Assembly (NCBI RefSeq): GCF_032884065.1 | Contig: NW_027062689.1 | Coordinates: forward strand, 868,001 to 932,000 | DNA length: 64,000 bases | Source of the DNA: Artemia franciscana | Taxonomy: Eukaryota > Arthropoda > Branchiopoda > Anostraca > Artemiidae | Direction: 5' to 3' | In this document: piece by piece, positions 49,681 to 64,000 of the stretch | How the letters are laid out: the number at the start of each line of letters is the position of its first letter | Position numbering within the stretch: position 1 is the stretch's first letter | The notes under the pieces: model-generated | Databases searched by the model: none | What the model was told of the DNA's origin: nothing | Seen by the model: only the letters and a program-made list of their open reading frames with translations | Made by a program: the position numbers and the translations under genes

Positions 49681-50839
49681 AATCAAACACAATCATAATA
49701 AGTAATACTCTATATTACTATATCCACCCTGAAACGAGTACATATTGAAATAGTTAACCAAGTCAAGCTTAAAAGGAAAAGAAATTACTACAAAAAGAGT
49801 ATTGAAACTCCTGAGCCTTATGAAGGATTTGCGTCATTTGTGCTATAGGAAACGGTTTAAGTTTCAACCGTGAATTACTTATTGGTCATAAAATCAACCG
49901 TGGTACATGAAGGCTTAAAATAATAGTGGTGCTACTCCTCTTTCCTCTCAAACCCTCTAAAGGATTTGAACATCAGTCGCCTTTAATAAAAATCGTTCTG
50001 TATTTCTTATAGTACAGTTTATTTGGCATAACATTGACAAAGTAAAACAACTGTAAATCAGGTTAATAATTAATAATAATCAGGTTAATAGTTAATAATA
50101 AACTGGAAAGAACTATAAGAATAAACTGGCCGTCTAAAATATAATGATGTTAATTCCTGCCAACTTCTGCGATATTGGATTTTTGTGATAATTATAGAAG
50201 AAAAATATTTGAAGTATATGTGTTCTACAGGGACATCTTCTAAACACCCTTTATTAAACTCGTATTTTAATATACCTTCTGTTAAAAGATTTTTTGTTTT
50301 ATATTTTGTTGTAATTGTATGGTTACTTAAGCAATGCATGTAAAGGTCATTTATTAAAAAGAGATTTATTTTGCCTTAAAAAGCGCATGTCACCAATTAA
50401 TACAACCAGATCATTTTCTTTATTTTCTTAATTAATTTGCGGTTCTCTTCATCTAATGAATAAACTAAGGAATCTAATAAATGGAGAAAACACTTGTACA
50501 AGCTCTCCGTCGAATTTAAAAAAGTGTTTGATTCAGTCTTCAAACCTTATGGAGAGTCAACCTCATAGTCCAGGAGGTTTGTGAAAGAAAGGGCGTAACC
50601 GGAAACAAGTTGGAAGAAAAAGGATTTTTTGACTACCAGACTCAAAAAAAATGTTTGCTCGTCTACCTGTTTCACAAATAATCATTCCATCAGTTCCATA
50701 ACCCTTTCGTGACCATTGGAACCTCACAATCCCATTATATAAAAATTACTGTTTTTCTTGGCGTATTAGAAGGTTACAAAGACATGCGAAGTATAAAGTA
50801 AAATTTCTTCTTTTTGTGACTGTTTAAAAGAATTTTCTT

Positions 50840-51030
50840 CTTTTAAACAGTCTCTTTCGGAAGGGTTGCGTATGGCGCAACTGTTGATACATTATATGGA
50901 AACGATAGACATACTGAAGAAGCTCATCCAAGCAGAGCGTACGGGGAACTGGGATCTTCACCTTCAGGCAGTTGAAGCTATGCTGCCATATTTCGCAGCG
51001 TCTTACCACTTCCTATATGCGAAAACCAGC
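50840..51030 (+). pseudogene. Fragment of a multicopy uncharacterised metazoan protein (AERTGNW motif)
   Basis: After a pyrimidine-rich CTTTTAAACAG, about 60 codons read LRMAQLLIHYMETIDILKK, IQAERTGNWDLHL, AVEAMLPYFAAS and HFLYAKT. From memory, this string resembles a conserved segment of large, repetitive, unnamed proteins found in many arthropods and cnidarians. Their function is unknown and they are often linked to mobile elements. The reading becomes low-quality after the AKTSK stretch and no neighbouring exon was found, so this is probably a stray fragment. Confidence 0.45.
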
Positions 51031-51109
51031 AAAATATTGAGTATTTTTCTTTGTCATCTTTCTCTTCGTCGTAGTCGTAGACTATGTCCTAATTTACCAG
51101 TAAAAAACT

Positions 51110-51280
51110 AAAGTTTTTCACTGTTTTAAAAGTAGAGTTAAGAGAAAGAGTCAAACTTTAACGTAAAGAGCTGGGCGTTGATGAGGAAGCAGCCCCTTTC
51201 ACATACTAAGTAATTTCTGTTCGTTTTAAGTTTTAATGTCGCTCCTTACTTTCCGTTAAAAAAACTTGTTTTTTTAATTT
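51110..51280. repeat. Fold-back family F half-arm
   Basis: A single arm: GTCAAACTTTAACGTAAAG through GTAATTTCTGTTCGTTTTAAG to GTCGCTCCTTACTTTC. Confidence 0.75.
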
Positions 51281-51284
51281 AATA

Positions 51285-51905
51285 TCAAAAGAATTGACTT
51301 TTTATGCTGATTCCAAATATATAAAATTCGAAAAGTACAGATGCGTATTTATTGTTTTTTTTTATTATTTGTTTTTTTTTTGGTCAGGATGATTGTGTCA
51401 AACTAGGGGTCCATAAATATCGTAGAAGGACTCATCCGAACGGAAATTGAAAGTTCTAGTGCCTCTTTTAAGTTTCTAGAGAATTGGAGGGCAACTAGTA
51501 TTCCTCCCACGCCTGTTTACCCCAATGACATATGTCAAAAATTTCTAAACATCCATTCTTTTTAATATAGTCGAAAGGCTCAGTGATTGTACCCCTGGGG
51601 ATGACATGATGACCCCCGGAGTCCCTGGGGAAAGCGCTATAATTTATGCAATCAGCCCATTGTTTACATATAGTATTTGTTATTAGCAAATATACGAAAT
51701 TTTGCTGAGGAATTTTCTGTCGGGGTAGGGGGATTTTCTGCTTGGAAAATTTTAAGTTGAGGAGAAAGTTTTGGGTGAGGGATTTTCAGGGGGAACTTTG
51801 CATGAAGGGGTTAGCCTGGCATGGTTTGAAAACCATAAAAGATTAAATAAAAAAAATTATCTTTCAACTGAAGGTAAGAAACAATATTATAACTTAGAAT
51901 GAACA
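51285..51905 (+). repeat. Interspersed repeat family A, plus orientation
   Basis: It contains AATTGGAGGGCAACTAG, GACCCCCGGAGTCCCTGGGG and GTTTACATATAGTATTTGTTA. Confidence 0.65.
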
Positions 51906-54037
<2,132 letters not shown>

Positions 54038-54090
54038 CATGAGCCAAAATAGTGGAGAAACAGATTCTTACTTTTATATTTTGTTTCCAG

Positions 54091-57000
54091 GTACAGGGCC
54101 TCATATTCCAAAAAGTGTTAATATCTTTATCAATTGCTTTCAATGGCAATCAGCAAACTTCATATTATCCTACTCCAAGAGTTGTTGAGGAATTTGACTA
54201 TAGACTTACAGGAGTACGATCTACATATTTAGATGATATAAGAGACTCGAGATTAATTGGCGAGCGTCCAACATACCCTGAAAGATACTACCCTCCCTGC
54301 TCTATATCACCAGAGCTGTGTAATAGACTCCATGAAAAACCTAACCGATATAGAAATAGGTTTCAAAGCTACATTAACTATGCGAGGGACCGACCATATG
54401 GACAACAAAATACACAGGTAACAGAACATGCTAGTGAAACAACAAACACTAGTATTTCAGAGCGAAGCACGGGAAATGATGCTTCTATTAGCAAAGAACG
54501 AGACTCCCTTTACAGCTCAAGTCTCTTGGAGAATCTTCTTTCTGGCGGGAAAATAAAAAAGGAATCGAAAAATAGAATAGAATTAGGAGCCACTAATAGC
54601 ACTCAGTTGTCAGAAAGTGCAAAGAAGCTTCTTGAATTTGGCTCTATTCCAGCTTCAGTTCCCATTACTACTTCTGATGTTGCCAATTTGTCAGATCGTC
54701 TTACATCTACTGGTAAGCTTTTACATCTTAACTATCCTCTCAAGGACAATAAACCTAATTCAAGTGTTTTCATGGAAATTTGCCAAACTCATATAATACA
54801 GAAAATCACATTGACCAAAAACTATTACAATAAAACCGTTGCTAAAACCAGGGGTCAACCGTAAGTTCTCTAATAAAGAAAAATGTCACCAGGAATATCA
54901 GTCCGTCCAAAACTTGATTTTTGAAAGCAAATTACCCGCTAAAGAAATACTAAGCACATTATTAATTACCGGTAAATCTAATAGATATGATGTTTTTCAA
55001 GATTTTTTTCAAAATCTTATGAATACTAATTTGTATTGGCCACGGTTATCCAAAACATAAGATTCGTTAGCTTTTATTTTTTACAAAATCTAAGTTGTCC
55101 CAAATGTTGTTGTGCACTTTTGTAGAATGGATATCTACATTCATACATTCAATCACCTTGAGGAGATGATTCTAATATGGCCTTTAAAGAACGTACTTTC
55201 ATAAAAAGAACAGAATATATTGCCACAATTATAGTAGCGACCTGAGAATACTGGTGGCGCTTTCTAACTAGGTAGTTTCTTAGAGTATTTAATTTTAATT
55301 ACTTTTTTAAAGTTTCAATTTTTTAATTTCAGTTTTAAGTTTTAATCTTTTTCTCTTTGAGTTTTAATCTTCTATGTTAATTCATATGGTATACAATAGT
55401 TTGTTTTTTTTACCTTAAGATTCATTTTTAGATTGGATTAGTCGAAGGCAGAATCAGACTCGAAAGCAGGTTCAAGCTTCTCAAAATTAGCCCAGAAATT
55501 GTTTGAGAAACAAGAACTCTTACGATTTAAAAGAAAGTATCATCATAAATCTTTGAAATACTTCCAAAATAGCCCTTTTTAGTTATTTTATTCTTGACTA
55601 ATTAACTCAGTTATTTTATTCTTAATTAGTTTTAACAAATCACAATATATTTTGGAATTACTGTGGTAAAATATAATCTTATCTACTTTACTTTAGATTG
55701 TATCAAACACCTCCTGGTAACAACCTGTAAGTTAGAAGTGACTCGTTAATTGGTTGGAACAGATGTCAGTGACGTGACTCTGTTAGCCTAGCCAGAGTCG
55801 ACCCAGATTTAAATTGGTATTAAACCAAAAAAAAAACAAGTTTTTTAAATGAAAGTAAGGAGCGACATTAAAACTTAAAACGAACAGAAATTACTCCGTA
55901 TATGAAATGGGCTTTTCCTTCTCAACGCCCCGCTCTTTACGCTAAAGTTTGACTCTTTCTCTTAACTCTACATTTTAAAACAGGTAAAAACAGAGATGGA
56001 GATAGTGAGACGACGTATCATTGAGCTTTGCCTGAAAATTTCTTAGAGGGGGGGGGGGTGCAAGTGCTATTAGGAGTCTTGTTTTCAGCAATTTTAAATG
56101 GTAACATTTTTCTTTTCCTATTTCTATGCAATGTTTCAATTTAAGAAAACAGATATACACAATGTATACATCCCGTACTGAGTAGGTCGCAATGTCTTCA
56201 ACTGTACAGAAGATCCAAAGTAACGCAAAATTTCCATTGATATGAACGATAATACTCCTTACCCTCCATGCAATATTCTGTAGTAAAAATAATAATAAGG
56301 ATTTCTCGACAAAACTACTGTTCATCGTAAATTTTGGCCAACAATTTTAATTTTCTCAATGTAGGCCTATTAGTTGCAATCCAATATTTCGATTCTTAAG
56401 CAGAAAAACTGGAAAAGCTGAACATTACTAATCCATTTACAACCACTGATATACAAAATTTATTAGCAAGGAATTGCAGGCTTTTAGGGCCACTATTGTA
56501 CATCATGTTTTGATTGGGTCCGGGCATGATTTGAAAAATGATAAGAAACTAAATTAAAGAATGTAATATATTCAACTGAAAGAGAGGGGTAAAATTGAAA
56601 CTTAAATCGAACAGAAATTATTCCATTAATGAGTGGTGCTCACTCCTCCTTAAATCCTTGCTCTTTGCAAGAGTTTTTCTTTTCTGCTTGCTCTTTACTC
56701 GTTCTTTTCTCGAATTTTAAGAATGAGTTGATCTTTTTGAGGAACCGATCGAAACTTTGTTTGCGCCTAATTTGACGAGTTAGCTAATGTACTTTAATGT
56801 CCAATTCCAGGGCTTACACATTGTTATTCGTTTATATTTATCTACAGGTGTTCCAGTCAGTCCAGCCTTAACAGTACTTCAAGAACTAAAATCATTAGAT
56901 ATTGGAAATGATTCTTTCATTGACACTGATGAAAGTGAAGAAACTGTTGATTCAGAAGAAGATGGTTTTACTGTTGGAGACCCAGGCGATTTTCTATCTT

Positions 57001-60000
57001 CCATTCGGTTTCGGCCGGTTAAATTTAGGTATAATTTGGTTTATATAAACACCTAATAATTTGATATAATAATAATTTCAGCCTTAGTTATGACGCTGTG
57101 AGTAAACATAGATTTTTTTTTGTCCCCCAATTGAAAATAATGGAAAAATGATTTTTATATTTTTTTTAAATAGCTCTGTCAAGTCTTAGAAAAAGAGGAA
57201 CCTATAAATCATGCAGAACCTCGGAACAATGACCTAAATTCACTTATCTTACATGGGAAACAGAACAGCTTCTCTGTTTCGCTTCTGTAATTTGAAGGCT
57301 TAGGTTTGATATTTATGTCTGTTAATCCAAATACGCACCAAACAACGTAAAACTAATTAAAATATTATATACCGATAGATAAACACTACGGTACCATATT
57401 CACTTGTTTTTTTTTTGTTTTTGTTTTTTTTTATCACTAAAACATTACAAACACTAACGAGACCACAATCGTTATCTTTTTCTTCTTCAGTAGTTCTCTT
57501 CATGGGTAGTCTTTCTCTTTCTCTTCTTCAGAAGCAGGATCCTTGAACTTTTATGACATATTTGCTATTTTCGTATAATTTTAGTAATATGTTAGTGGTT
57601 TTTGTGCGATCCATGTAGCTTAATGACGTTCAACTCAACACTTTTGGTCCAAAACTCTTTCAACTCATACCAATTCAATTCTGCCTCATTCAACTTATCT
57701 TTATTCAATTTTACTCCACAGGAATCCATGCCCTTTTCTTAACGACTGTCTTTCAACTCAACTCAATACAACTAAACTCTGTTTAATTCAACTTCATCCA
57801 ACTCAACCCCTTTCACCCCAGCCTCATTCATAGCAAACCCATTTAACTCTACCTCTTTCACGTCAGTCCTTATTCTACTCAACACCCTTTCAACTCACGC
57901 CTCGTCTAACACAGGTCCAAGTAACCTAACACCCATTCAACTCTACCTCTTCCGACTATACTCTGTGTAACAAAATTCCTTGCTGGTGAACCATATTTCG
58001 CTGAATGTCGTAAAAAGCAAGCTCATTCATCTCGCAATAATATTTTACAAGTTTTGACACTTTAATTAACTCATATTTGACGATAGAATATCCATCTAAG
58101 ACCGATTTGTCTATGGAGACTGATTTTGTCAAGTATCCAACTCTACGGAAAAATACTTTTTGTATCCGATCATCTTAAAACTTATACCCCAAGTCCCTTG
58201 ACATAGCATAGGATAAGAAACACTAAAATGAAATAAATAAGGAACAAAGAAGTCTCATTTAAGATTTTAGGTCAAACATTGATGACTTGATAAATATAGC
58301 TGAGTTCAATCAGATTTGAGTTAAGTTGGATTGAACTGAATGAGGGTTTAGTTAAAATGATTTATAATAAATAGAGCTTAAGTCACGTTCGAATTGAGTT
58401 AAAGAAGGTTGAGTCAAAGGGGGGATTAATTGACTGGGGTTGATTTGAAGAGAGATGAGTCGAATGGGGTCGAGTTAGATGAAGCTGAGTTGAATCGAGC
58501 TGAGTTACAATAAAAATCTTGAAACTTCTTTCTTTAAGTAGCAGTCTTTTAAGGACAATTTTAAAGATATGAAAATCTTATGAATATTTAATGATTTTGG
58601 GATTTAAAGTCAACGGCTGCAGTTTCTTTCGGGCAACCTTGTGCACTAAAATTTCTTTCATGCTAGAGACTTCATTTTGAAAAACGCCCCAAAAAACCGC
58701 TAATATTATGAAAAACAGTTGAAGCTATAACAGCAGTCTAAAATGTATTAATTTTTATAGGCCCAAGCACCAGTCGCCTCCTCCATCCTCCATTTTGGGT
58801 GTTAGGAATCCCACGTTCACAAAAATAACTATTGATGTTAAACAGTTTTAGTGAATATTCGTGCCAGCATGATCCGCTAAGATTATTTTTAGCCGTCTTA
58901 TTGTTGATTTTGTTAGGTTTCTAGTTCATTTTCATCGTTGTGAGTGATTCTTTCAACAAAAAAACCTCTTCAAACGCCAAAATAGTTATGATTATAGGCT
59001 TTATATTATGAACAAACCCTTCGTATACACGCATAAGAGCTTTAGCGGCCTTTTGTAAGGAACGAAAGGTTCAGCGAAGCCTTTTTGAGTGCACCTGTAT
59101 TTTTGTCAGGGAAAAAACTTGGGTCTTCTGCTGTTGAAAATGAAGCCTAAAGCAAGCATGAATTTTTCTACCGCAAAATGGTATTAACATTTGAATAAAA
59201 ATGTCACTTCCAAAGTGTTTGCAGCTTATAGCAAGCAGTATGGAGAACTTGTAAGAGCATAAAATGGCGGTAGTGTCGAGAAGAAAAATTACCAACATCA
59301 TTTATGTTTAGATGACCTTGTTAGACCCGGAACCGCTGTATACGTGACTTATCTAGTAGCCGACTTTAGAGCACAGGGACGTGAAAAGAAAGTAGACTTT
59401 GTTTTCGGTAGGCCTACTAGCTGAAAATTAAATTCCTTGTTTAAACTTCCAAGATTTTCACAAGCGAACCTAGGCCTGATTTTTGAGACGTGATTTTAAT
59501 TTAAGGTCATTCTTGAAAATGAGACATGCTGATTAATTATTACTCAGAGGGATATTTCGGATTTAATGCTGTTGCATTGTAGATTAATCATGTAAAACGT
59601 AAAATTTCGAAATGAAATTTTGATTTTCTAGTCAAGATGACGGGAAGTTCTCAAGCCCTGTTTACCACCTCTGTTGAAAACTGAATAAGGCTCCAATGAA
59701 ATAAAATTTGAACTTTCTAGCTTGAATAGTTAAGGTCGCTATTTAACAGCTAGAGCAACTTTTCAAAAAGATCGTGATAAAAAAAACTGTAATTACAGAT
59801 CGACTCTGCTCAAAAGTAACTGAAACACTAAAATTATAATTTTAATATCAATAGATATATCAAAAGTAGTGACTTTTTATGCCGATTTCAAATATACAAA
59901 AATTCATTAAACTTAGTCTTACCCATCAAAGGATACGACCCTGATAAAATTGGTCTTGCTTTCGAATAAGTGAGAAAACCCCTCACAAATTGAAGAAATC

Positions 60001-63000
60001 TGAATAAAAATAGTACCATTGAATTCAGCGTATCAGAAAACATTACTGTAGAGGTTTCAAGCTCCCGTCTCCAAAAAATGCACACTTTTGTTTTTTTTTG
60101 GCAGAACAAAGGTCATGGATCAGTGTTTATTTGTTTGTTTGCGTTTTCTTTCCCTGGTATGATCGTATCGATCCAGTGGTCTTAGAGTATCAGGAGAGGG
60201 TTCATTCTAGTAAAAATTAAAATTTCTAGTGCGCTTTTTAAGTGGATGAGACGGCAGCGACCCCCCTCCTTCCCACACCCTTTTTTCCCAAGACTCATCC
60301 GATCAAAATTTTGAGATATCCGTTTTGTTCAGCACAGTAGAAAAGTCCAATAACTTTGCCTTTAGAGATATTTGAACTTCCCACAGCCCTTGAGGGAATG
60401 GTTGTAAGTTGCAACATTTTCCAATAGTTTACGTGTGGTATTTGTTATTGGAAAGTACACGGATATTTTTTGTGAGGATGGAGGATTTTCTGATTCCGGG
60501 GGGAGTTTTCCCTAAGGAGGCAAGTTCCCTGGGCTAAGCTTTCCAGAGAAAATTTTAAACTTGGGAATTTTCCATGATTTATACTCGAAAATCTTTTAGT
60601 TTGTCGAATTTTCACATTTTCTGATGTCCTAGTATTTCCTGTTATCTGACTTGGAAATGGTCCTAAAATGATTTTTTTTTGTATCAAGGTCATTTCTAAT
60701 GTATTTTTAATTTTTATATGCATTACGAAAAGCCTTTTTTTGAATTAGAAAAATTATTTTTCATTTTTATTTGTTTTCTTATTAGTTTGTTTTCTTATCT
60801 TCTCGTTTTCTTATGAAACTCATGTTTTGTCACGTAATACCTTTAGAACTGTAGCTACAAAAACGTTTAAAAATGTAGGAGAGTGTATATTTGAATTGAT
60901 TTTTATTTGACTGTAACATAATTGAAATCTTTTTAACTCTTTCTGAAAGAATCTATAAACGACAATATTGGCTAATCAGAAAAAGAAATTGTAACATAAT
61001 AATGTGCTATTAGTTTCAAAAAACAGATAAACTATTTTGATCATGTTTAAAATCTTTCCGATAAATTGCAAACGCGTTGCCCACAGCGCCTTGCCTAGTC
61101 TCATTAAAAAAAAAGAATCCAACAAAACACAACAACAACAACAACAACAAAACAAGAAATAGAACGTATATTAACCTGTTATAAATTACTCACCTTTCCG
61201 TTCTGTATGGTCGACACAAAAGTTTTATTGAGGAAAGTCATTGTATTGTACTTGACGAGGCCTCTGTTTTGTTGAAATACATTAAATGGAAGGGTTTAAA
61301 TATTCAAAAATATGAAGATATATTGGAGGCAGGCTTCCACCCTCCAGATGTAAGGGTACTGTGACTACTTCCATATTTTCTAAAATTTATTTGGCTGACA
61401 TCTTAAAGTGTTGATTGCCTTTATATTCCTGACCCCTGGCCATGTCCTTGATCCTATATACAGTCTATTAACATCTGCAACTTACTCAACATTATGCTTG
61501 GATCCATATAGCTAAAACATTCAGAAATTAAATAAAAAAAAACTAATTTTTTTAGCTGAAACTAAGGAGCGACATTAAAACTTAAAACGAACAGAAATTA
61601 CTCCGTATATGAAATGGGTTGTCCCCTCCGCAATCCCTCGCTCTTTACGCCAAAGCTTTTAATTGTTTTAAAAAGTAGAATTGTGGCAAAGAGTCAAACT
61701 TCAGCGTAAAGAGCGAGGGATTGCGGAGGGGACAACCCATTTCATATACGGAGTAATTTCTGTTCGTTTTAAGTTTTAATGTCGCTCCTTACTTTCAGCT
61801 AAAAAAATTAGTTTTTTTTTTATTTAATTTCTGAATGTTTTTGAATTAATGCATGTTTGGTTTTGGCTTTCCGCAATAAATTATTAAAATGAAACTTGTA
61901 TATTAATTCTTTTTTTGGCTAAATGGCTTTCTCCTAGTTTTGATCAGACGATTTTGAGAAATAAGGGGTGGAGAAGGAGGCCTAGTTGCCCTCCGATTTT
62001 TCGGTTACTTAAAAAGGCAACTAGAACTTTTAATTTTTAATGAACGTTTTTATTAGAAAAAATACACGTAACTTAAGAATTAACTTACGTAACAAACTTT
62101 CATAACCTTATATTTTTATTATGTATACGAGGGGGTTTGTACCCTCGTTAATACCTCGCTCTTTACACTAAATCGTAAGTTTTGTCCCAATTCTTTAAGA
62201 ATGACCCCTGAATCAGAAAGGCCGTAGAATAAATAGTTGAAATTACTAAAAATACTTTAGCATAAAGAGCAAGGTATTTATCTCCTCCTAAATACCTCGC
62301 TCTTTATGCTAAAGTATTTTTAGAACCCCTCATATGCGTAATTATCTCTGGTCGTTTTAAGTTTCAATGCTACTTCTTCCTTTCATTTGAAAAAACATTT
62401 TCATGTTTATTTTTCATTGTTTTCTTATAGTAATGCTAGAGAACCCTGTGCCCTTTTCATTGAATTTTTCTTCCCCCATGACAGATTCCTCCAAGGAAAG
62501 ATCCTCCAACATAGCCCAATCTCCTCAGCCTCACCCCCAAACAAAATAAAATCCCCCTGAAAACGTCTGTACACTTCCCAATAACCATTACTATATGTAA
62601 ACACTGGTCGAAGTTTGTAACTTGCAGCCCCTCCCCCAGGGATTGTGGGGGAGTAAGTCATCCCCAAAGACATAGTTATTATGGTTTTCGACTATGCTGA
62701 ACAAAATGGCTATCTCAAAATTTTGATCCGTTGACTTTCGAAAAAAAATGAGCGTGGGAGGGGGCCTAGATGCCCTCCAATTTTTTTGGTCACTTAAAAA
62801 GGGCACTAGAACTTTTCATTTCCGTTAGAATGAGCCCTCTTGCGACATTCTAGGACCACTTGGTCGATACGATGACCCCTGGGGAAAAGAAAAAAAAAGA
62901 AAAAAAACAAACAAATAAACACGCACCCGTGATTTGTCTTCTGGCAAAAAATACAAAATTCCACATTTTTGTAGATAGGAGCTTGAAACTTCTATAGTAG

Positions 63001-63613
63001 GGTTCTCTAATACGCTGAATCTGATGGTGTCATTTTCGTTAAGATCCTACGACTTTTAGGGGGTGTTTCTCCCTATTTTCTTAAATAATGCAAATTTTCT
63101 CAGGCTCGTAACTTTTGATGGGTAAGACTAAACTTGATGAAACTTATATATTTAAAATCAGCATTAAAATGCGATTCTTTTGATGTAGCTATTGATATCA
63201 AAATTAAATTTTTTAGAGTTTTGGTTACTATTGAGCCGGGTCGCTCCTTACTACAGTTCGTTACCACGAACTGTTTGAACATTCTATTCAGACCATTTTA
63301 TCTCAATTATGATTACAAGCATACTGTAATAGCCGCTAAAACTAGAGGCTGATTAGCTTCTTTTTTTTCTAGCCAGATAAACCTAGAGTTCAAAATGAAC
63401 GATTTTGACTGATTAGATTGACTGTTGTTGCATGAATATATCTGTATTTTTTATAGACCTTTTCACGTATTGGAAATATATGATCATCCTATTCAAGCGT
63501 ATCCACGCCTTGCGAAGCCGGTGAGGGCTGATTCCATCATCTCCCTTTTAAAGAACAATTTTGCCGAAGTGGTTGAAGAATTACAAAATGAAGACACCGA
63601 AACAGGCTTATAA
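54091..63613 (+). CDS. Unidentified host gene, last three exons (5' end not found)
   Basis: Three exons join without loss of frame. Exon A is 54091-54712 (acceptor TTGTTTCCAG, donor GTAAGC, ending in phase 1). Exon B is 56848-57028 (acceptor TATCTACAG, donor GTATAA, ending in phase 2). Exon C is 63457-63613 (acceptor TTTTTTATAG, stop TAA). Together they encode 319 residues. Exon A opens with a hydrophobic run (LIFQKVLISLSIAFNG) that may complete a signal peptide begun upstream. It continues with Tyr/Arg-rich sequence (YPERYYPPCSISPELCNRL) and a Ser/Thr-rich low-complexity part. Exon B is acidic (DTDESEETVDSEEDG). Exon C is well ordered (PFHVLEIYDHPIQAYPRLAK) and ends NEDTETGL. I recognise no domain. 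The initiator ATG is missing; the in-frame start candidate at 54052 lies inside the intron. An extra exon in the 6.4-kb second intron is possible. Confidence 0.72.
54713..56847 (+). other. Intron 1 of the unidentified gene
   Basis: It contains a fold-back half-arm (55830-55985) and otherwise AT-rich non-coding sequence. The short ORF at 54839-55060 continues from read-through of the exon A region and is not needed for the spliced frame. Confidence 0.55.
55830..55985. repeat. Fold-back family F half-arm
   Basis: AAATGAAAGTAAGGAGCGAC through TTACTCCGTATATGAAATGG to CTCTTTACGCTAAAGTTTGA. Only the left arm and loop are present. Confidence 0.8.
57620..57970. repeat. CAACTC-rich low-complexity tract
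   Basis: TTCAACTC and close variants recur irregularly for about 350 bp. Confidence 0.65.
58290..58515. repeat. GAGTTG-rich tract, inverted partner of the tract at 57.6 kb
   Basis: TGAGTTGAAT-type phrases recur for about 225 bp. They are the reverse complement of the CAACTC tract, so the pair could fold back over a spacer of about 320 bp. Confidence 0.6.
59800..60520 (+). repeat. Interspersed repeat family A, plus orientation
   Basis: It shows TAATATCAATAGATATATCA, CTTACCCATCAAAGGATACG, GTATCAGAAAACATTACTGTAG and TGATCGTATCGATCCAGTGG, with a diverged GTTTACGTGTGGTATTTGTTA. Confidence 0.65.
61530..63275 (-). repeat. Interspersed repeat family A with fold-back head, minus orientation, well preserved
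   Basis: The family F palindrome is at 61530-61825 and the second fold-back block at 62120-62410. Then come GTTTACATATAGTAATGGTTA reversed, GATCACGGGTGCGTG reversed, and the end ATTGAGCCGGGTCGCTCC with the palindrome CAGTTCGTTACCACGAACTG at about 63255. There is no coding capacity. ORFs of up to 82 codons on either strand are not conserved between copies. Confidence 0.85.
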
Positions 63614-63684
63614 GGCTTTTAATTGCATAAATTGTGTTTTTTAATATTTTGAAGTAGTTCATCATTATTATCTTTTCTATTTTC

Positions 63685-63690
63685 ATTAAA
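63685..63690 (+). terminator. Possible polyadenylation signal ATTAAA of the unidentified gene
   Basis: ATTAAA lies 72 bp after the stop. No AATAAA is closer. Confidence 0.4.
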
Positions 63691-64000
63691 TATAGTTCAG
63701 TACTGTAAGCATTTTGACATGTTAAAAATTTCATATGATTTTTAATTTACCCTGACATAAAGAACAATTAAAAATCACAGAAAAAAGAAGACAAGGGTTT
63801 CAATGTACAAAATGTAAGGTTAAGTGAGGATTTTTTTTTTATTTCTTTTAATGATGATACACAAAGGATTTTTTTTCCTCCTTTTCTATGAATCTGAAAA
63901 GAAAGTCCCCTATGAGAGCCACTAAGCTTTGTAGAGTGAAATAATCTATTGTTACAATTTCAGTATCGCGTCATTGTACCTAAAATATCTTGAAGAGCTC
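63691..64000. other. Right-edge flank, nothing recognised
   Basis: AT-rich sequence with T-runs. No open frame or known repeat landmark was seen. Confidence 0.4.

Larger units (their letters stand above)
57029..63456 (+). other. Intron 2 of the unidentified gene, repeat-rich
   Basis: It is 6.4 kb long and includes the CAACTC-rich tract, its inverted GAGTTG-rich partner and two family A repeats. No further exon was found by eye. Confidence 0.5.

Noticed and set aside
54052-54090. Upstream start for the unidentified gene at 54052
   Set aside because: The codon is not ATG and the stretch is a pyrimidine-rich splice acceptor. The coding exon begins at 54091.
62425-62806. ORFs of 82 and 71 codons
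   Set aside because: They fall in the family A repeat and the matching copy near 48.8-49.2 kb does not keep them as protein.

Overview
The window is eukaryotic, AT-rich and dominated by repeats. It has spliced genes, long introns, AT-dinucleotide tracts, Helitrons, LINEs and many copies of a fold-back repeat. The splice sites, the TATA-plus-initiator promoter spacing and the TTAGG motifs fit an arthropod. The fold-back repeat (arms containing GTAAGGAGCGAC and TTTACGCTAAAG) and the secreted repeat protein suggest a branchiopod crustacean such as Artemia. That placement is inference from memory, not a search.

Layout. (1) 1-10.43 kb is a cluster of Helitron rolling-circle transposons. A minus-strand copy runs off the left edge with a fully open Rep/helicase frame of 1,240 codons. 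It is followed by miniature and solo Helitron ends with TA microsatellites, a decayed full-length copy on the plus strand, and a non-autonomous derivative carrying a minisatellite. (2) 10.4-20.6 kb is gene-poor. It holds an unidentified protein-coding relic on the minus strand (about 12.0-14.15 kb), a 360-bp tandem repeat, a LINE 3' fragment and several fold-back or tandem repeats. (3) 20.6-30.3 kb and 42.2-50.4 kb are the two halves of a tandem segmental duplication. Each half carries a two-exon gene for a secreted protein built of KVEVKE-KP-E-KY repeats. The first copy has a 4.6-kb LINE inserted downstream. The second has other repeats inserted in its intron and downstream. (4) 30.3-42.2 kb is repeat spacer, including a relic of the second gene's intron and an unidentified coding relic. 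(5) 54.1-63.6 kb contains the last three recognisable exons of an unidentified host gene on the plus strand; their phases match exactly. Its introns are filled with the same repeats.

How the parts relate. The mobile elements explain most of the length. Comparing the two halves of the duplication dates insertions relative to each other. It also shows that the 100-N assembly gap inside the first gene copy probably hides no missing sequence. No RNA gene, CRISPR array or bacterial-type operon was found.
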